Source: Apostichopus japonicus (lineage: Eukaryota; Echinodermata; Holothuroidea; Aspidochirotida; Stichopodidae). Taken from it: a stretch of 64,000 nt of DNA. The DNA is taken from contig NC_092576.1 of assembly GCF_037975245.1 (NCBI RefSeq), positions 35,740,611-35,804,610 of the forward strand, read 5' to 3'. The notes beneath the pieces are model-generated. The model made no database searches, was not told the origin of the DNA, and saw only the letters and a program-made list of their open reading frames with translations. Positions 9,643-23,400 of this stretch are shown in pieces. Position 1 is the first letter of the stretch. Each line of letters starts with the position of its first letter. The position numbers and the translations under genes were made by a program.

Positions 9643-9656
9643 AAAAAAAAAAAAAA
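9633..9656 (+). terminator. Polyadenylation signal and A14 tail of the LINE
   Basis: AATAAA at 9633-9638 is followed after AGAG by 14 consecutive A residues at 9643-9656, then directly by satellite. The signal is so close to the tail that the A-tract may be element-encoded or retained from the RNA. Either way it fixes the element's 3' end and its + orientation. Confidence 0.85.
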
Positions 9657-9657
9657 T

Positions 9658-9670
9658 GGCGCACTATACG
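9658..9670 (+). repeat. 3' target-site duplication of the LINE (13 bp)
   Basis: Exact copy of 7212-7224. It continues into an otherwise normal monomer (AGCTGATGAG...), so this side keeps the original target context. The insertion point lies in the D-arm/A-box part of the tRNA-like module. Confidence 0.85.
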
Positions 9671-11779
9671 AGCTGATGAGCGAGACTCTCTTTTGCATCG
9701 CTGGTTCGAACCCCGTAGATGACGTCTTTTGCCGATCTTTTACAGCGGGTGCCTACATGGGGAGCTGTAAGTATTAGTTAATCGGCCTAATATCTCAGTC
9801 CATACAGTGGCGCGATGTCTTGGCGCACTGTGCGAGCTGATGAGCGAGACTCTCTTTTGCATCGCTGGTTCGAACCCCGGTGATGACGTGTTTTGCCGAT
9901 CTTTTACAGCGGGTGCCTACATGGGGAGCTGTAAGTATTAGTTATTCGGCCTAATATCTCAGTCCATACAGTGGCGCGATGTCTTGGCGCACTGTACGAG
10001 CTGATGAGCGAGACTCTCTTTTGCATCGCTGGTTCGAACCCCGGTGATGACGTCTTTTGCCGATCTTTTACAGCGGGTGCCTACATGTTAAGCTGTAAGT
10101 ATTAGTTAATCGGCCTAATATCTCAGTCCATACAGTGGCGCGATGTCTTGGCGCACTGTGCGAGCTGATGAGCGAGACTCTCTTTTGCATCGCTGGTTCG
10201 AACCCCGGTGATGACGTCTTTTGCCGATCTTTTACAGCGGGTGCCTACATGGGGAGCTGTAAGTATTAGTTAATCGGCCTAATATCTCAGTCCATACAGT
10301 GGCGCGATGGCTTGGCGCACTGTGCGAGCTGATGAGCGAGACTCTCTTTTGCATCGCTGGTTCGAACCCCGGTGATGACGTCTTTTGCCGATCTTTTACA
10401 GCGGGTGCCTACATGTTAAGCTGTAAGTATTAGTTATTCGGTCTAATATCTCAGTCCATACAGTGGCGCGATGGCTTGGCGCACTGTACGAGCTGATGAG
10501 CGAGACTCTCTTTTGCATCGCTGGTTCGAACCCCGGTGATGACGTCTTTTGCCGATCTTTTACAGCGGGTGCCTACATGGGGAGCTGTAAGTATTAGTTA
10601 ATCGGCCTAATATCTCAGTCCATACAGTGGCGCGATGGCTTGGCGCACTGTGCGAGCTGATGAGCGAGACTCTCTTTTGCATCGCTGGTTCGAACCCCGG
10701 TGATGACGTCTTTTGCCGATCTTTTACAGCGGGTGCCTACCTGTGGAGCTGTAAGTATTAGTTAATCGGCCTAATATCTCAGTCCATACAGTGGCGCGAT
10801 GGCTTGGCGCACTGTACGAGCTGATGAGCGAGACTCTCTTTTGCATCGCTGGTTCGAACCCCGGTGATGACGTCTTTTGCCGATCTTTTACAGCGGGTGC
10901 TTACATGGGGAGCTGTAAGTATTAGTTAATCGGCCTAATATCTCAGTCCATACAGTGGCGCGATGGCTTGGCGCACTGTACGAGCTGATGAGCGAGACTC
11001 TCTTTTGCATCGCTGGTTCGAACCCCGGTGATGACGTCTTTTGCCGATCTTTTACAGCGGGTGCCTACATGGGGAGCTGTAAGTATTAGTTAATCGGCCT
11101 AATATCTCAGTCCATACAGTGGCGCGATGGCTTGGCGCACTGTACGAGCTGATGAGCGAGACTCTCTTTTGCATCGCTGGTTCGAACCCCGGTGATGACG
11201 TCTTTTGCCGATCTTTTTACAGCGGGTGCCTACATGGGGAGCTGTAAGTATTAGTTAATCGGCCTAATATCTCAGTCCATACAGTGGCGCGATGGCTTGG
11301 CGCACTGTACGAGCTGATGAGCGAGACTCTCTTTTGCATCGCTGGTTCGAACCCCGGTGATGACGTCTTTTGCCGATCTTTTTACAGCGGGTGCCTACAT
11401 GGGGAGCTGTAAGTATTAGTTAATCTGCCTAATATCTCAGTCCATACAGTGGCGCGATCGCTTGGCGCACTGTACGAGCTGATGAGCGAGACTCTCTTTT
11501 GCATCGCTGGTTCGAACCCCGGTGATGACGTCTTTTGCCGATCTTTTACAGCGGGTGCCTACATGGGGAGCTGTAAGTATTTGTTATTCGGCCTAATATC
11601 TCAGTCCATACAGTGGCGCGATGGCTTGGCGCACTGTACGAGCTGATGAGCGAGACTCTCTTTTCCATCGCTGGTTCGAACCCCGGTGATGACGTGTTTT
11701 GCCGATCTTTTACAGCGGGTGCCTACATGGGGAGCTGTAAGTATTAGTTAATCGGCCTAATATCTCAGTCCATACAGTG

Positions 11780-11860
11780 GCGCGATATCATGGCGCACTA
11801 TACGAGCTGATGAGCGAGACTCTCTTTTGCATCGCTGGTTCGAACCCCGTAGATGACGTC
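11780..11860 (+). repeat. Uninserted sister of the LINE target monomer
   Basis: This monomer reads GCGCGATATCATGGCGCACTATACG-type sequence (in pieces: GCGCGATATCAT, then GGCGCACTATACG at 11792-11804) and later CCCCGTAGATGAC. It shares both rare variants with the monomer that follows the LINE at 9657-9726, but has no insertion. It is therefore the best available picture of the target before the LINE arrived, and it shows which satellite bases are missing at the 5' junction. Confidence 0.7.
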
Positions 11861-14520
11861 TTTTGCCGATCTTTTACAGCGGGTGCCTACATGGGGAGCT
11901 GTAAGTATTAGTTAATCGGCCTAATATCTCAGTCCATACAGTGGCGCGATGTCTTGGCGCACTGTGCGAGCTGATGAGCGAGACTCTCTTTTGCATCGCT
12001 GGTTCGAACCCCGGTGATGACGTCTTTTGCCGATCTTTTACAGCGGGTGCCTACATGGGGAGCTGTAAGTATTAGTTAATCGGCCTAATATCTCAGTCCA
12101 TACAGTGGCGCGATGGCTTGGCGCACTGTAGGAGCTGATGAGCGAGACTCTCTTTTGCATCGCTGGTTCGAACCCCGGTGATGACGTGTTTTGCCGATCT
12201 TTTACAGCGGGTGCCTACATGGGGAGCTGTAAGTATTAGTTATTCGGCCTAATATCTCAGTCCATACAGTGGCGCGATGGCTTGGCGCACTGTACGAGCT
12301 GATGAGCGAGACTCTCTTTTCCATCGCTGGTTCGAACCCCGGTGATGACGTCTTTTGCCGATCTTTTACAGCGGGTGCCTACATGGGGAGCTGTAAGTAT
12401 TTGTTATTCGGCCTAATATCTCAGTCCATACAGTGGCGCGATGGCTTGGCGCACTGTACGAGCTGATGAGCGAGACTCTCTTTTCTATCGCTGGTTCGAA
12501 CCCCGGTGATGACGTGTTTTGCCGATCTTTTACAGCGGGTGCCTACATGGGGAGCTGTAAGTATTAGTTAATCGGCCTAATATCTCAGTCCATACAGTGG
12601 CGCGATGTCTTGGCGCACTGTGCGAGCTGATGAGCGAGACTCTCTTTTGCATCGCTGGTTCGAACCCCGGTGATGACGTCTTTTGCCGATCTTTTACAGC
12701 GGGTGCCTACATGTTAAGCTGTAAGTATTAGTTAATCGGCCTAATATCTCAGTCCATACAGTGGCGCGATGGCTTGGCGCACTGTACGAGCTGATGAGCG
12801 AGACTCTCTTTTGCATCGCTGGTTCGAACCCCGGTGATGACGTCTTTTGCCGATCTTTTACAGCGGGTGCTTACATGGGGAGCTGTAAGTATTAGTTAAT
12901 CGGCCTAATATCTCAGTCCATACAGTGGCGCGATGGCTTGGCGCACTGTACGAGCTGATGAGCGAGACTCTCTTTTGCATCGCTGGTTCTAACCCCGGTG
13001 ATGACGTCTTTTGCCGATCTTTTACAGCGGGTGCCTACATGGGGAGCTGTAAGTATTAGTTAATCGGCCTAATATCTCAGTCCATACAGTGGCGCGATGG
13101 CTTGGCGCACTGTACGAGCTGATGAGCGAGACTCTCTTTTGCATCGCTGGATCGAACCCCGGTGATGACGTCTTTTGCCGATCTTTTACAGCGGGTGCCT
13201 ACATGGGGAGCTGTAAGTATTAGTTAATCGGTCTAATATCTCAGTCCATACAGTGGCGCGATGTCTTGGCGCACTGTGCGAGCTGATGAGCGAGACTCTC
13301 TTTTGCATCGCTGGTTCGAACCCCGGTGATGACGTCTTTTGCCGATCTTTTACAGCGGGTGCCTACATGGGGAGCTGTAAGTATTAGTTAATCGGCCTAA
13401 TATCTCAGTCCATACAGTGGCGCGATGGCTTGGCGCACTGTGCGAGCTGATGAGCGAGACTCTCTTTTGCATCGCTGGTTCGAACCCCGGTGATGACGTC
13501 TTTTGCCGATCTTTTACAGCGGGTGCCTACATGGGGAGCTGTAAGTATTAGTTAATCGGCCTAATATCTCAGTCCATACAGTGGCGCGATGTCTTGGCGC
13601 ACTGTGCGAGCTGATGAGCGAGACTCTCTTTTGCATCGCTGGTTCGAACCCCGGTGATGACGTCTTTTGCCGATCTTTTTACAACGGGTGCCTACATGTT
13701 AAGCTGTAAGTATTAGTTATTCGGCCTAATATCTCAGTCCATACAGTGGCGCGATGGCTTGGCGCACTGTACGAGCTGATGAGCGAGACTCTCTTTTGCA
13801 TCGCTGGTTCGAACCCCGGTGATGACGTCTTTTGCCGATCTTTTTACAGCGGCTGCCTACATGGGGAGCTGTAAGTATTAGTTAATCGGCCTAATATCTC
13901 AGTCCATACAGTGGCGCGATGTCTTGGCGCACTGTGCGAGCTGATGAGCGAGACTCTCTTTTGCATCGCTGGTTCGAACCCCTGTGATGACGTCTTTTGC
14001 CGATCTTTTTACAGCGGGTGCCTACATGTTAAGCTGTAAGTATTAGTTATTCGGCCTAATATCTCAGTCCATAGAGTGGCGCGATGGCTTGGCGCACTGT
14101 ACGAGCTGATGAGCGAGACTCTCTTTTGCATCGCTGGTTCGAACCCCGGTGATGACGTCTTTTGCCGATCTTATTACAGCGGGTGCCTACATGGGGAGCT
14201 GTAAGTATTAGTTAATCGGCCTAATATCTCAGTCCATAGAGTGGCGCGATGGCTTGGCGCACTGTGCGAGCTGATGAGCGAGACTCTCTTTTGCATCGCT
14301 GGTTCGAACCCCGGTGATGACGTCTTTTGCCGATCTTTTACAGCGGGTGCCTACATAGGGTGCTGTAAGTATTAGTTAATCGGCCTAATATCTCAGTCCA
14401 TACAGTGGCGCGATGGCTTGGCGCACTGTACGAGCTGATGAGCGAGACTCTCTTTTGCATCGCTGGTTCGAACCCCGGTGATGACGTCTTTTGCCGATCT
14501 TTTACAGCGGGTGCCTACAT

Positions 14521-17500
14521 GGGGAGCTGTAAGTATTAGTTAATCGGCCTAATATCTCAGTCCATACAGTGGCGCGATGGCTTGGCGCACTGCACGAGCT
14601 GATGAGCGAGACTCTCTTTTGCATCGCTGGTTCGAACCCCGGTGATGACGTCTTTTGCCGATCTTTTACAGCGGGTGCCTACATGGGGAGCTGTAAGTAT
14701 TAGTTATTCGGCCTAATATCTCAGTCCATACAGTAGCGCGATGGCTTGGCTCACTGTACGAGCTTATGAGCGAGACTCTCTTTTGCATCGCTGGTTCGAA
14801 CCCCGGTGATGACGTCTTTTGCCGATCTTTTACAGCGGGTGCCTACATGTTAAGCTGTAAGTATTAGTTAATCTGCCTAATATCTCAGTCCATACAGTGG
14901 CGCGATGGCTTGGCGCACTGTGCGAGCTGATGAGCGAGACTCTCTTTTGCATCGCTGGTTCGAACCCCGGTGATGACGTCTTTTGCCGATCTTTTACAGC
15001 GGGTGCCTACATGTTAAGCTGTAAGTATTAGTTAATCTGCCTAATATCTCAGTCCATACAGTGGCGCGATGTCTTGGCGCACTGTACGAGCTGATGAGCG
15101 AGACTCTCTTTTGCATCGCTGGTTTGAACCCCGGTGATGACGTCTTTTGCCGATCTTTTACAGCGGGTGCCTACATGGGGAGCTGTAAGTATTAGTTAAT
15201 CTGCCTAATATCTCAGTCCATACAGTGGCGCGATGTCTTGCCGCTCTGTACGAGCTGATGAGCGAGACTCTCTTTTGCATCGCTGGTTCGAACCCCGGTG
15301 ATGACGTCTTTTGCCGATCTTTTACAGCGGGTGCCTACATGGGGAGCTGTAAGTATTAGTTAATCTGCCTAATATCTCAGTCCATACAGTGGCGCGATGT
15401 CTTGCCGCTCTGTACGAGCTGATGAGCGAGACTCTCTTTTGCATCGCTGGTTCGAACCCCGGTGATGACGTCTTTTGCCGATCTTTTACAGCGGGTGCCT
15501 ACATGGGGAGCTGTAAGTATTAGTTAATCGGCCTAATATCTCAGTCCATACAGTGGCGCGATGTCTTGGCGCACTGTACGAGCTGATGAGCGAGACTCTC
15601 TTTTGCAACGCTGGTTCGAACCCCGGTGATGACGTCTTTTGCCGATCTTTTACAGCGGGTGCCTACATGGGGAGCTGTAAGTATTAGTTAATCGGCCTAA
15701 TATCTCAGTCCATACAGTGGCGCGATGGCTTGGCGCACTGTACGAGCTGATGAGCGAGACTCTCTTTTGCATCGCTGGTTCGAACCCCGGTGATGACGTC
15801 TTTTGCCGATCTTTTACAGCGGGTGCCTACATGGGGAGCTGTAAGTATTAGTTAATCGGCCTAATATCTCAGTCCATACAGTGGCGCGATGGCTTGGCGC
15901 ACTGTACGAGCTGATGAGCGAGACTCTCTTTTGCATCGCTGTTTCGAACCCCGGTGATGACGTCTTTTGCCGATCTTTTACAGCGGGTGCCTACATGGGG
16001 AGCTGTAAGTATTAGTTAATCGGCCTAATATCTCAGTCCATACAGTGGCGCGATGTCTTGGCGCACTGTACGAGCTGATGAGCGAGACTCTCTTTTGCAT
16101 CGCTGGTTCGAATCCCGGTGATGACGTCTTTTGCCGATCTTTTACAGCGGCTGCCTACATGGGGAGCTGTAAGTATTAGTTAATCGGCCTACTATTCCAG
16201 TCCATACAGTGGCGCGATGGCTTGGCGCACTGTACGAGCTGATGAGCGAGACTCTCTTTTGCATCGCTGGTTCGAACCCCGGTGATGACGTCTTTTGCCG
16301 ATCTTTTACAGCGGGTGCCTACATGGGGAGCTGTAAGTATTAGTTAATCGGCCTAATATCTCAGTCCATACAGTGGCGCGATGGCTTGGCGCACTGTGCG
16401 AGCTGATGAGCGAGACTCTCTTTTGCATCGCTGGTTCGAACCCCGGTGATGACGTCTTTTGCCGATCTTTTACAGCGGGTGCCTACATGGGGAGCTGTAA
16501 GTATTAGTTAATCGGCCTAATATCTCAGTCCATACAGTGGCGCGATGTCTTGGCGCACTGTGCGAGCTGATGAGCGAGACTCTCTTTTGCATCGCTGGTT
16601 CGAACCCCGGTGATGACGTCTTTTGCCGATCTTTTTACAGCGGGTGCCTACATGTTAAGCTGTAAGTATTAGTTATTCGGCCTACTATTCCAGTCCATAC
16701 AGTGGCGCGATGGCTCGGCGCACTGAACGAGCTGATGAGCGAGACTCTCTTTTGCATCGCTGGTTTGAACCCCGGTGATGACGTCTTTTGCCGATCTTTT
16801 ACAGCGGCTGCCTACATGGGGAGCTGTAAGTATTAGTTAATCGGCCTAATAGCTCAGTCCATACAGGGGCGCGATGGCTTGTCGCACTGTACGTGCTGAT
16901 GAGCGAGACTCTCTTTTGCATCGCTGGTTCGAACCCCTGTGATGACGTCTTTTGCCGATCTTTTACAGCGGGTGCCTATATGGGGAGCTGTAAGTATTAG
17001 TTAATCGGCCTAATATCTCAGTCCATACAGTGGCGCGATGGCTTGGCGCACTGTACGAGCTGATGAGCGAGACTCTCTTTTGCATCGCTGGTTCGAACCC
17101 CGGTGATGACGTCTTTTGCCGATCTTTTACAGCGGGTGCCTACATGGGGAGCCGTAAGTATTAGTTAATCGGCCTAATATCTCAGTCCATACAGTGGCGC
17201 GATGGCTTGGCGCACTGTACGAGCTGATGAGCGAGACTCTCTTTTGCATCGCTGTTTCGAACCCCGGTGATGACGTCTTTTGCCGATCTTTTACAGCGGG
17301 TGCCTACATGTTAAGCTGTAAGTATTAGTTAATCGGCCTAATATCTCAGTCCATACAGTGGCGCGATGGCTTGGCGCACTGTACGAGCTGATGAGCGAGA
17401 CTCTCTTTTGCATCGCTGGTTCGAACCCCGGTGATGACGTCTTTTGCCGATCTTTTACAGCGGGTGCCTACATGGGGAGCTGTAAGTATTAGTTAATCGG

Positions 17501-20420
17501 CCTAATATCTCAGTCCATACAGTGGCGCGATGGCTTGGCGCACTGCACGAGCTGATGAGCGAGACTCTCTTTTGCATCGCTGGTTCGAACCCCGGTGATG
17601 ACGTCTTTTGCCGATCTTTTACAGCGGGTGCCTACATGGGGAGCTGTAAGTATTAGTTATTCGGCCTAATATCTCAGTCCATACAGTAGCGCGATGGCTT
17701 GGCTCACTGTACGAGCTTATGAGCGAGACTCTCTTTTGCATCGCTGGTTCGAACCCCGGTGATGACGTCTTTTGCCGATCTTTTACAGCGGGTGCCTACA
17801 TGTTAAGCTGTAAGTATTAGTTAATCTGCCTAATATCTCAGTCCATACAGTGGCGCGATGGCTTGGCGCACTGTGCGAGCTGATGAGCGAGACTCTCTTT
17901 TGCATCGCTGGTTCGAACCCCGGTGATGACGTCTTTTGCCGATCTTTTACAGCGGGTGCCTACATGTTAAGCTGTAAGTATTAGTTAATCTGCCTAATAT
18001 CTCAGTCCATACAGTGGCGCGATGTCTTGGCGCACTGTACGAGCTGATGAGCGAGACTCTCTTTTGCATCGCTGGTTTGAACCCCGGTGATGACGTCTTT
18101 TGCCGATCTTTTACAGCGGGTGCCTACATGGGGAGCTGTAAGTATTAGTTAATCTGCCTAATATCTCAGTCCATACAGTGGCGCGATGTCTTGCCGCTCT
18201 GTACGAGCTGATGAGCGAGACTCTCTTTTGCATCGCTGGTTCGAACCCCGGTGATGACGTCTTTTGCCGATCTTTTACAGCGGGTGCCTACATGGGGAGC
18301 TGTTAGTATTAGTTAATCTGCCTAATATCTCAGTCCATACAGTGGCGCGATGTCTTGCCGCTCTGTACGAGCTGATGAGCGAGACTCTCTTTTGCATCGC
18401 TGGTTCGAACCCCGGTGATGACGTCTTTTGCCGATCTTTTACAGCGGGTGCCTACATGGGGAGCTGTAAGTATTAGTTAATCGGCCTAATATCTCAGTCC
18501 ATACAGTGGCGCGATGTCTTGGCGCACTGTACGAGCTGATGAGCGAGACTCTCTTTTGCAACGCTGGTTCGAACCCCGGTGATGACGTCTTTTGCCGATC
18601 TTTTACAGCGGGTGCCTACATGGGGAGCTGTAAGTATTAGTTAATCGGCCTAATATCTCAGTCCATACAGTGGCGCGATGGCTTGGCGCACTGTACGAGC
18701 TGATGAGCGAGACTCTCTTTTGCATCGCTGGTTCGAACCCCGGTGATGACGTCTTTTGCCGATCTTTTACAGCGGGTGCCTACATGGGGAGCTGTAAGTA
18801 TTAGTTAATCGGCCTAATATCTCAGTCCATACAGTGGCGCGATGGCTTGGCGCACTGTACGAGCTGATGAGCGAGACTCTCTTTTGCATCGCTGTTTCGA
18901 ACCCCGGTGATGACGTCTTTTGCCGATCTTTTACAGCGGGTGCCTACATGGGGAGCTGTAAGTATTAGTTAATCGGCCTAATATATCAGTCCATACAGTG
19001 GCGCGATGTCTTGGCGCACTGTACGAGCTGATGAGCGAGACTCTCTTTTGCATCGCTGGTTTGAACCCCGGTGATGACGTCTTTTGCCGATCTTTTACAG
19101 CGGCTGCCTACATGGGGAGCTGTAAGTATTAGTTAATCGGCCTAATATCTCAGTCCATACAGTGGCGCGATGTCTTGGCGCACTGTACGAGCTGATGAGC
19201 GAGACTCTCTTTTGCATCGCTGGTTCGAACCCCTGTGATGACGTCTTTTGCCGATCTTTTACAGCGGCTGCCTACATGGGGAGCTGTAAGTATTAGTTAA
19301 TCGGCCTACTATTCCAGTCCATACAGTGGCGCGATGGCTTGGCGCACTGTACGAGCTGATGAGCGAGACTCTCTTTTGCATCGCTGGTTCGAACCCCGGT
19401 GATGACGTCTTTTGCCGATCTTTTACAGCGGGTGCCTACATGGGGAGCTGTAAGTATTAGTTAATCGGCCTAATATCTCAGTCCATACAGTGGCGCGATG
19501 GCTTGGCGCACTGTGCGAGCTGATGAGCGAGACTCTCTTTTGCATCGCTGGTTCGAACCCCGGTGATGACGTCTTTTGCCGATCTTTTACAGCGGGTGCC
19601 TACATGGGGAGCTGTAAGTATTAGTTAATCGGCCTAATATCTCAGTCCATACAGTGGCGCGATGTCTTGGCGCACTGTGCGAGCTGATGAGCGAGACTCT
19701 CTTTTGCATCGCTGGTTCGAACCCCGGTGATGACGTCTTTTGCCGATCTTTTTACAGCGGGTGCCTACATGTTAAGCTGTAAGTATTAGTTATTCGGCCT
19801 ACTATTCCAGTCCATACAGTGGCGCGATGGCTCGGCGCACTGAACGAGCTGATGAGCGATACTCTCTTTTGCATCGCTGGTTTGAACCCCGGTGATGACG
19901 TCTTTTGCCGATCTTTTACAGCGGCTGCCTACATGGGGAGCTGTAAGTATTAGTTAATCGGCCTAATAGCTCAGTCCATACAGGGGCGCGATGGCTTGTC
20001 GCACTGTACGTGCTGATGAGCGAGACTCTCTTTTGCATCGCTGGTTCGAACCCCTGTGATGACGTCTTTTGCCGATCTTTTACAGCGGGTGCCTATATGG
20101 GGAGCTGTAAGTATTAGTTAATCGGCCTAATATCTCAGTCCATACAGTGGCGCGATGGCTTGGCGCACTGTACGAGCTGATGAGCGAGACTCTCTTTTGC
20201 ATCGCTGGTTCGAACCCCGGTGATGACGTCTTTTGCCGATCTTTTACAGCGGGTGCCTACATGGGGAGCCGTAAGTATTAGTTAATCGGCCTAATATCTC
20301 AGTCCATACAGTGGCGCGATGGCTTGGCGCACTGTACGAGCTGATGAGCGAGACTCTCTTTTGCATCGCTGTTTCGAACCCCGGTGATGACGTCTTTTGC
20401 CGATCTTTTACAGCGGGTGC
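14521..20420 (+). repeat. Higher-order repeat, 18-19 monomers (2953 bp), two copies
   Basis: Rare markers recur at a constant offset of 2953 bp (18 units plus one base): CTGCACGAG at 14590 and 17543, CAGTAGCGCG at 14731 and 17684, and CCGCTCTGTA at 15241 and 18194. Further right the offset becomes 3117 bp (19 units plus one), as seen with AATAGCTCAGTCC/CAGGGGCG near 16850 and 19968, so one extra monomer was gained in the second copy. The order of variants is otherwise the same. No gene is seen. Confidence 0.85.
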
Positions 20421-23400
20421 CTACATGGGGAGCTGTAAGTATTAGTTAATCGGCCTAATATCTCAGTCCATACAGTGGCGCGATGGCTTGGCGCACTGTA
20501 CGAGCTGATGAGCAAGACTCTCTTTTGCATCGCTGGTTCGAACCCCGGTGATGACGTCTTTTGCCGATCTTTTATTTCGTGTGCCTACATGGGGAGCTGT
20601 AAGTATTAGTTAATCGGCCTAATATCTCAGTCCATAGAGTGGCGCGATGGCTTGGCGCACTGTACGAGCTGATGAGCGAGACTCTCTTTTGCATCGCTGG
20701 TTCGAACCCCGGTGATGACGTCTTTTGCCGATCTTTTACAGCGGGTGCCTACATGGGAAGCTGTAAGTATTAGTTAATCGGCCTAATGTCTCAGTCCATA
20801 CAGTGGCGCGATGGCTTGGCGCACTGTACGAGCTGATGAGCGAGACTCTCTTTTGCATCGCTGGTTCGAACCCCGGTGATGACGTCTTTTGCCGATCTTT
20901 TACAGCGGGTGCCTACATGGGGAGCTGTAAGTATTAGTTAATCGGCCTAATGTCTCAGTCCATACAGTGGCGCGATGGCTTGGCGCACTGTACGAGCTGA
21001 TGAGCGAGACTCTCGTTTGCATCGCTGGTTCGAACCCCGGTGATGACGTCTTTTGCCGATCTTTTACAGCGGGTGCCTACATGGGGAGCCGTAAGTATTA
21101 GTTAATCGGCCTAATATCTCAGTCCATACAGTGGCGCGATGGCTTGGCGCACTGTACGAGCTGATGAGCGAGACTCTCTTTTGCATCGCCGGTTCGAACC
21201 CCGGTGATGACGTCTTTTGCCGATCTTTTACAGCGGGTGCCTACATGTTAAGCTGTAAGTATTGGTTAATCGGCCTAATATCTCAGTCCATACAGTGGCG
21301 CGATGGCTTGGCGCACTGTACGAGCTGATGAGCGAGACTCTCTTTTGCATCGCTGGTTCGAACCCCGGTGATGACGTCTTTTGCCGATCTTTTACAGCGG
21401 GTGCCTACATGGGGAGCTGTAAGTATTAGTTAATCGGCCTAATATCTCAGTCCATACAGTGGCGCGATGGCTTGGCGCACTGTACGAGCTGATGAGCGAG
21501 ACTCTCTTTTGCATCGCTGTTTCGAACCCCGGTGATGACGTCTTTTGCCGATCTTTTACAGCGGGTGCCTACATGGGGAGCTGTAAGTATTAGTTAATCG
21601 GCCTAATATCTCAGTCCATACAGTGGCGCGATGTCTTGGCGCACTGTACGAGCTGATGAGCGAGACTCTCTTTTGCATCGCTGGTTTGAACCCCGGTGAT
21701 GACGTCTTTTGCCGATCTTTTACAGCGGCTGCCTACATGGGGAGCTGTAAGTATTAGTTAATCGGCCTAATATCTCAGTCCATACAGTGGCGCGATGTCT
21801 TGGCGCACTGTACGAGCTGATGAGCGAGACTCTCTTTTGCATCGCTGGTTCGAATCCCGGTGATGACGTCTTTTGCCGATCTTTTACAGCGGCTGCCTAC
21901 ATGGGGAGCTGTAAGTATTAGTTAATCGGCCTACTATTCCAGTCCATACAGTGGCGCGATGGCTTGGCGCACTGTACGAGCTGATGAGCGAGACTCTCTT
22001 TTGCATCGCTGGTTCGAACCCCGGTGATGACGTCTTTTGCCGATCTTTTACAGCGGGTGCCTACATGGGGAGCTGTAAGTATTAGTTAATCGGCCTAATA
22101 TCTCAGTCCATACAGTGGCGCGATGGCTTGGCGCACTGTACGAGCTGATGAGCGAGACTCTCTTTTGCATCGCTGGTTCGAACCCCGGTGATGACGTCTT
22201 TTGCCGATCTTTTACAGCGGGTGCCTACATGGGGAGCTGTAAGTATTAGTTAATCGGCCTAATATCTCAGTCCATACAGTGGCGCGATGGCTTGGCGCAC
22301 TGTACGAGCTGATGAGCGAGACTCTCTTTTGCATCGCTGTTTCGAACCCCGGTGATGACGTCTTTTGCCGATCTTTTACAGCGGGTGCCTACATGGGGAG
22401 CTGTAAGTATTAGTTAATCGGCCTAATATCTCAGTCCATACAGTGGCGCGATGTCTTGGCGCACTGTACGAGCTGATGAGCGAGACTCTCTTTTGCATCG
22501 CTGGTTTGAACCCCGGTGATGACGTCTTTTGCCGATCTTTTACAGCGGCTGCCTACATGTTAAGCTGTAAGTATTAGTTAATCGGCCTAATATCTCAGTC
22601 CATACAGTGGCGCGATGTCTTGGCGCACTGTACGAGCTGATGAGCGAGACTCTCTTTTGCATCGCTTGTTCGAATCCCGGTGATGACGTCTTTTGCCGAT
22701 CTTTTACAGCGGCTGCCTACATGGGGAGCTGTAAGTATTAGTTAATCGGCCTACTATTCCAGTCCATACAGTGGCGCGATGGCTTGGCGCACTGTACGAG
22801 CTGATGAGCGAGACTCTCTTTTGCATCGCTGGTTCGAACCCCGGTGATGACGTCTTTTGCCGATCTTTTACAGCGGGTGCCTACATGGGGAGCTGTAAGT
22901 ATTAGTTAATCGGCCTAATATCTCAGTCCATACAGTGGCGCGATGGCTTGGCGCACTGTGCGAGCTGATGAGCGAGACTCTCTTTTGCATCGCTGGTTCG
23001 AACCCCGGCGATGACGTCTTTTGCCGATCTTTTACAGCGGGTGCCTACATGGGGAGCTGTAAGTATTAGTTAATCGGCCTAATATCTCAGTCCATACAGT
23101 GGCGCGATGTCTTTGCGCACTGTGCGAGCTGATGAGCGAGACTCTCTTTTGCATCGCTGGTTCGAACCCCGGTGATGACGTCTTTTGCCGATCTTTTTAC
23201 AGCGGGTGCCTACATGTTAAGCTGTAAGTATTAGTTATTCGGCCTACTATTCCAGTCCATACAGTGGCGCGATGGCTCGGCGCACTGAACGAGCTGATGA
23301 GCGAGACTCTCTTTTGCATCGCTGGTTTGAACCCCGGTGATGACGTCTTTTGCCGATCTTTTACAGCGGGTGCCTACATGGGGTGCTGTAAGTATCAGTT

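Larger units (their letters stand above)
7225..9656 (+). mobile_element. 5'-truncated Tx1-like (L1-superfamily) non-LTR retrotransposon
   Basis: The element is about 2432 bp: the 3' part of ORF2, a 3' UTR of about 145 bp with a small hairpin, AATAAA and an A14 tail, flanked by perfect 13-bp target-site duplications. It starts inside the reverse-transcriptase domain, so ORF1, the APE-type endonuclease and the first RT block are missing. This is the usual result of incomplete target-primed reverse transcription. Its base composition is clearly more A+T-rich than the satellite. The RT sequence (ISLLNTDYKIISKALANRI, DQTCCVP, GVRQGCPISAMLYVL) is of the Tx1/L1 type. It is the only element copy in the window and sits in the same orientation as the repeat units. 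It cannot move on its own, as it lacks the endonuclease. Confidence 0.93.
9657..14520 (+). repeat. tRNA-like satellite array, block right of the LINE
   Basis: About 30 monomers in the same orientation as the left block. Frequent local variants are GATGTCTTGG for GATGGCTTGG, CACTGTGCGAG for CACTGTACGAG, and GACGTGTTTTG. The first monomer (from 9657) has two rare features, ACTATACG and CCCCGTAGATGAC. Both recur together only in the monomer at about 11786-11860. TTTTCCATCG near 11661 and 12317, and the similar TTTTCTATCG near 12481, point to a duplication of a few monomers; frames starting at 11449 and 12269 lie exactly 820 bp (5 units) apart. No gene is seen. Confidence 0.95.

Noticed and set aside
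7225-9656. LTR retrotransposon or Penelope-like element
   Set aside because: No long terminal repeats, protease, integrase or GIY-YIG domain. The RT motifs, the CCHC knuckle, the poly(A) tail and the 13-bp duplication fit a non-LTR element.
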